NCBI GenBank assembly: GCA_041913505.1
Contig: JAYSFC010000011.1
Location: 1 to 42,026, forward strand
DNA from: JAYSFC01 sp041913505
Lineage (GTDB): Bacteria > Pseudomonadota > Gammaproteobacteria > Burkholderiales > Burkholderiaceae_C
Direction of reading: 5' to 3'
DNA: 42,026 nt
Shown here: positions 40,022 to 42,026 of the stretch, piece by piece
Position numbering within the stretch: the first letter of the stretch is position 1
Layout of the letters: each line of letters begins with the position of its first letter
The notes under the pieces: model-generated
Database searches by the model: none
The model's input: the letters and a program-made list of their open reading frames with translations, nothing else
Told to the model about the DNA's origin: nothing
Made by a program: the position numbers and the translations under genes

Positions 40022-40303
40022 TCAGTGGTAGTCGACGATCTCCACATCACTGACACCTTTTTCCGTCCAAACAAAACACACGCGCCATTGGTCGTTGATG
40101 CGGATGCTGTGCTGGCCTTGGCGATCCCCGATCAACAGCTCCAGCCGGTTGCCTGGCGGGCTGCGCAAAAAATCCAGCGTTTGCGCCGCGTCCAACTGCG
40201 CCAGCTTGCGTTCTGCCACGGACTGGATGTTGGCAAAACGCCGTGTCTTGCCGCTGGTGAACAGACGCTGGGTGTCCTGGCATTTGAAAGAGAGGATCGC
40301 CAT
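40022..40303 (-). CDS. higB: HigB family RelE-type toxin
   Basis: A 93-aa mRNA interferase-like toxin (killer protein family): MAILSFKCQDTQRLFTSGKT followed by RRFANIQSVAERKLAQLDAA, and LRSPPGNRLELLIGDRQGQHSIRINDQW with the C-terminal RVCFVWTEKGVSDVEIVDYH. Arg, His and Tyr residues typical of ribosome-dependent cleavage are kept, so the toxin looks active. It precedes higA by 60 bp. The predicted promoter leaves a very short leader. Its position between cas3 and csy1, opposite in strand, is unusual for a type I-F locus. Confidence 0.93.
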   Translation of the reverse strand: MAILSFKCQDTQRLFTSGKTRRFANIQSVAERKLAQLDAAQTLDFLRSPPGNRLELLIGDRQGQHSIRINDQWRVCFVWTEKGVSDVEIVDYH

Positions 40304-40313
40304 GGATTAAGAG

Positions 40314-40342
40314 ATTTTATATCGTTTACCGACATTCGGTAA
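40314..40342 (-). promoter_or_regulatory. higBA promoter with overlapping 17-bp palindromic operator
   Basis: On the minus strand TTACCG (40342-40337), 17 nt, TAAAAT (40319-40314) form a plausible sigma-70 promoter. A perfect palindrome TTACCGA-CAT-TCGGTAA (40326-40342) covers the -35 and half the spacer, the expected position for HigA repression. The palindrome also overlaps the 3' end of the mini-CRISPR repeat unit. Confidence 0.6.
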
Positions 40343-40363
40343 GCTGCCTGCGCGGCAGTTGTG
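40336..40363 (-). repeat. Degenerate type I-F repeat unit 2 (downstream repeat of mini-CRISPR)
   Basis: Contains CTGCCGCGCAGGCAGCTTA (40358-40340), a 5-bp stem with 5-nt loop as in canonical type I-F repeats. Compared with the repeat form I remember, CTGCCGCACAGGCAGCTTA, 18 of 19 core bases agree. The first 5 and last 4 bases have diverged, and the 3' end merges with the higBA operator palindrome. Confidence 0.7.
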
Positions 40364-40394
40364 AAATCGTCGCGATGGAAAAGCCACGCATCGT

Positions 40395-40422
40395 TTTCTG
40401 AGCTGCTTGAATTCAGCAGAAA
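40395..40422 (-). repeat. Degenerate type I-F repeat unit 1 (handle-proximal repeat of mini-CRISPR)
   Basis: TTTCTGCTGAATTC (40422-40409) then AAGCAGCTCAGAAA (40408-40395). The 3' half GCAGCTCAGAAA differs by one base from the type I-F GCAGCTTAGAAA. The stem is CTGCT/AGCAG with a 7-nt loop, weaker than canonical. The -35 of csy1 lies within this repeat on the other strand. Confidence 0.65.
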
Positions 40423-40437
40423 ATCCACGTATCGTGG
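40404..40437 (-). promoter_or_regulatory. Predicted target site (PAM + protospacer) of the mini-CRISPR spacer
   Basis: On the minus strand CC (40437-40436) precedes ACGATACGTGGATTTTC (40435-40419), which equals the first 17 spacer bases except at positions 6 and 12; similarity ends at position 18. Sequence similarity begins exactly at the handle/spacer junction. The site spans the putative csy1 -10 and most of the -10/-35 spacer. It also contains the palindrome ATCCACG-TAT-CGTGGAT (40423-40439). Confidence 0.7.
40407..40435 (+). promoter_or_regulatory. Putative csy1-csy2 operon promoter
   Basis: TTGAAT (40407-40412), 17 nt, TATCGT (40430-40435), each 4/6 to the sigma-70 consensus, predicts transcription starting near 40442, 24 nt before the csy1 ATG and just ahead of its ribosome site. 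The -10 lies in the predicted Csy-complex target and a palindrome, so occupancy would block transcription. Confidence 0.45.
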
Positions 40438-40445
40438 ATCAACAC

Positions 40446-40474
40446 ATTCTACGAGGAGGGAAGCCATGTGGAAA
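40446..40474 (-). promoter_or_regulatory. Putative promoter of the mini-CRISPR RNA
   Basis: On the minus strand TTTCCA (40474-40469), 17 nt, TAGAAT (40451-40446; 5/6 to TATAAT). Transcription would start near 40439, reading through both repeat units toward higB. The -35 lies inside the start of csy1. Weak -35, so tentative. Confidence 0.35.
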
Positions 40475-41797
40475 GAAGGAATCACCGATTTCATTTTCGA
40501 GCGCCTGAAAGCCAAGCTCGACAAGCTGGCAGACGACGATCCCAGGCGAACGGAGTCTGTGGCGCAACACGAGCCACCGGCGTGGCTTGCCGATGCAGCA
40601 CGGCGCGTGCAGCAAATCCAGGCCGTCACCCACTCCCTCAAACCCATCCACCCCGACGCTCGGGGCACCAACCTCTATGTGGAGCCCCGCACCTTGCCCC
40701 CGCTGGCCGAGCTGGGCAGCCATGCGCTGGGTGACCGCTTTGTAGGCGATGTGGTGGGCAACGCTGCAGCGCTGGATGTGTACAAACTGCTCAAGCTGGA
40801 AGTGAACGGGCGCAGCCTGCTTGCCGCCCTGCTGGCGCAGGACGCTGACGCACTGGCTGCGCTGCATGCCGACCCGGCACAGGCCCAGGTGCTGCGCGAT
40901 GCCTTCGTGTCGCTGACCCAGCCGCGTGCCGAAAGCCCCAGCAGCCACACCCTGGCCAAGCAGCTCTACTGGCTGACAGGCAGCGACGCCTGCGACGATG
41001 CCGACTACACCCTGCTGGCACCGCTGTACGCCACATCGCTGGCGCATGCGGTGCATGCCCAGGTGCAGGAAGACCGTTTTGGCGAGGCCAACAAGGTCGC
41101 CCGTCAAGCTAAAAAGGAGCGTAAAGCGCATGACGGGGTGTTCCACGACTACCCGCATTTGGCCGTACAAAACATGGGCGGTACCAAGCCGCAGAACATC
41201 AGCCAGCTCAACAGCGAGCGGCGGGGCATGAACTACCTGCTGTCGTCGCTGCCGCCGCAGTGGAAAGTCAACGAGCAGCGTTTTCCAACCCATGCGGACT
41301 CTGTTTTCACCCGTTACTTTGACTCGCGTCCGCTGGTGCGCCAAACAGTAAAAGCGCTGCGGCACTACCTGGAGTCCAACCCCAATCCAGTCAAGGACAC
41401 GCGTGACCACCGCAAAGAGCTGGTGGATGTGTTGGTGGATGAAATGGTGGCCATGGCTGCCGAGCTACAACACGTTCTGCCGCCTGGTTGGACTTTGAAC
41501 GACCAGCGCTTCTCAAAACTCAACGATGACGAGCAAACCTGGCTTGACGCCTTGCGTGCCGAGCTGCCAGAAGAAGAGGACTTTGCCAATCGTTGGCTGG
41601 CCATGGAGTGGCCTGACGCCATCGGCACACGCTTTGGCAACTGGCTCAATGCGCGACTGGAGGGACAACTGAGCTTCAGCGATATTGAATTCCGCGAATG
41701 GAAGAAAGAACTGCTGACGGACGAAGATGGCTTTTCCCAGCAATTGCGTGAGCGCCGAAAACGCATACGGGCGGCGCGCAAAGGAGGACAGCCATGA
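40466..41797 (+). CDS. csy1: Type I-F CRISPR-associated protein Csy1 (Cas8f)
   Basis: Large subunit of the Csy surveillance complex. With Cas5f it binds the crRNA 5' handle and reads the PAM. The protein is 443 aa (P. aeruginosa Csy1 is about 434). Recognisable blocks: KEGITDFIFERLKAKLDKL, THSLKPIHPDARGTNLY, HDGVFHDYPHLAVQNMGGTK followed by PQNISQLNSERRG, and YLLSSLPPQW. The start at 40466 is fixed by the strong GAGGAGGG site; the frame stays open into the control region upstream but without conservation. The stop overlaps csy2 (ATGA). Expression is predicted to be under mini-CRISPR control. Confidence 0.96.
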   Translation: MWKEGITDFIFERLKAKLDKLADDDPRRTESVAQHEPPAWLADAARRVQQIQAVTHSLKPIHPDARGTNLYVEPRTLPPLAELGSHALGDRFVGDVVGNAAALDVYKLLKLEVNGRSLLAALLAQDADALAALHADPAQAQVLRDAFVSLTQPRAESPSSHTLAKQLYWLTGSDACDDADYTLLAPLYATSLAHAVHAQVQEDRFGEANKVARQAKKERKAHDGVFHDYPHLAVQNMGGTKPQNISQLNSERRGMNYLLSSLPPQWKVNEQRFPTHADSVFTRYFDSRPLVRQTVKALRHYLESNPNPVKDTRDHRKELVDVLVDEMVAMAAELQHVLPPGWTLNDQRFSKLNDDEQTWLDALRAELPEEEDFANRWLAMEWPDAIGTRFGNWLNARLEGQLSFSDIEFREWKKELLTDEDGFSQQLRERRKRIRAARKGGQP

Positions 41798-42026
41798 CGC
41801 AACCCCAAGCCATCCTCGTCCTGCCCCACCTGCGCATTCAAAACGCCAACGCCATTGCCAGCCCGCTCACGCACGGCTTCCCGTCCATCACCGCCTTCAC
41901 CGGCGTGATGTGGGCGCTGGAGCGCAAGCTGGCCCAGGCGGGTGTGCCGCTGCGGCTGCACGGCGTGGGCATGGTGTGCCACCACCACCAAGAGCAGGTC
42001 ACGCAGGGCTATGTGCGCAACTTCAA
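41794..42026 (+). CDS. csy2: Type I-F CRISPR-associated protein Csy2 (Cas5f), 5' part
   Basis: The first 77 residues of Csy2 before the window edge: AILVLPHLRIQNANAIASPL followed by THGFPSITAFTGVMWALERK is the family N-terminus (RAMP-like Cas5f subunit that caps the crRNA handle with Csy1). It is preceded by AAAGGAGG and overlaps csy1 by 4 bp. csy3 (cas7f), csy4 (cas6f) and the CRISPR array are expected to follow outside the window. Confidence 0.95.
   Translation, partial: MTQPQAILVLPHLRIQNANAIASPLTHGFPSITAFTGVMWALERKLAQAGVPLRLHGVGMVCHHHQEQVTQGYVRNF

Larger units (their letters stand above)
40336..40422 (-). ncRNA. CreR-like crRNA-type autorepressor (degenerate two-repeat mini-CRISPR)
   Basis: Read leftward: a 28-nt repeat-like unit (40422-40395) with stem CTGCT/AGCAG and the 8-nt handle CTCAGAAA, a 31-nt spacer (40394-40364), and a second 28-nt repeat-like unit (40363-40336) with the type I-F hairpin CTGCC-GCGCA-GGCAG followed by CTTA. 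If Cas6f cleaves after each hairpin, a 59-nt crRNA-like RNA (40402-40344) results; normal type I-F crRNAs are 60 nt. Spacer bases 1-17 (ACGATGCGTGGCTTTTC) match ACGATACGTGGATTTTC at 40435-40419, except positions 6 and 12, next to a CC PAM. The target covers the csy1 promoter. CreR-type RNAs that guide Cascade to cas promoters, and related CreTA modules, are known in other systems. Expression and the strain's true repeat are not visible here. Confidence 0.72.

Noticed and set aside
40310..40330. Second target of the mini-CRISPR spacer at the higBA promoter
   Set aside because: Only ACGAT (40325-40321, minus strand) matches the seed, the flank is AA instead of CC, and pairing stops after 5 bases. 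So I do not claim CreTA-style repression of the toxin by this RNA.
35125..42026. Standard CRISPR array within the cas locus
   Set aside because: No tandem direct repeats of 28 bp with regular spacers were seen. Only the degenerate two-unit element at 40336-40422 has repeat character. The array is expected beyond the right edge.

Overview
The window is a high-GC (about 67-70 % by eye), gene-dense bacterial chromosome segment, most likely from a betaproteobacterium of the family Comamonadaceae (Acidovorax / Alicycliphilus / Diaphorobacter-like). This is an inference from protein character, an orphan Bug/TctC receptor, the fabA-fabB pair, and a degenerate ~60-bp interspersed repeat of a type I remember from Comamonadaceae genomes. 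About 46 protein genes are supported. There are no rRNA or tRNA genes and no gene-free stretch over 300 bp.

Layout. 1-6.9 kb: periplasmic L-asparaginase (cut by the left edge) divergent from a LysR regulator, then leftward fabA-fabB, corC-lnt and a GNAT acetyltransferase. 7-10.8 kb: an Lrp/AsnC regulator divergent from a phenylalanine/tyrosine catabolic set (4-hydroxyphenylpyruvate dioxygenase, orphan Bug receptor, phenylalanine 4-hydroxylase). 10.8-24.7 kb: housekeeping and envelope genes (alpha/beta hydrolase, acyl-CoA ligase, MBL hydrolase, soluble lytic transglycosylase, 5-formyl-THF cyclo-ligase, GST, queC, a three-gene ABC exporter, speD, cca). 24.7-28.5 kb: an ECF sigma factor and its NrsF-type anti-sigma factor, divergent from a bufferin operon (bufA precursor, MNIO enzyme bufB, bufC, DoxX). 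Both divergent promoters carry the same GTAACC-N16-CGAAA signature. 28.5-35.1 kb: trxC, DUF2905, a MidA-like methyltransferase, folM-folB-ttcA, a DUF4136 lipoprotein, a histidine phosphatase and a D-threonine-aldolase-like enzyme.

35.1 kb to the right end: a type I-F CRISPR-Cas locus: cas1, the cas2/3 fusion, csy1 and the start of csy2. Cas1 and Cas2/3 keep their catalytic residues. The locus is interrupted between cas3 and csy1 by a leftward higBA toxin-antitoxin module. The main CRISPR array is not in the window and probably lies beyond csy4.

The most notable observation is in the 162-bp gap between higB and csy1. On the minus strand I read a degenerate two-repeat mini-CRISPR: a repeat-like unit ending in the handle CTCAGAAA, a 31-nt spacer, and a second repeat-like hairpin. 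The first 17 spacer bases match a site over the csy1 promoter that has a CC motif where a type I-F PAM is expected. Within those 17 bases the only mismatches are at positions 6 and 12, the positions Cascade-type complexes flip out. This is the signature of a CreR-type crRNA-like autorepressor that would direct the Csy complex to its own promoter. The higBA promoter and a 17-bp palindrome overlap the end of the same element, so an RNA autoregulator, a toxin-antitoxin pair and the effector promoter share one compact control region.
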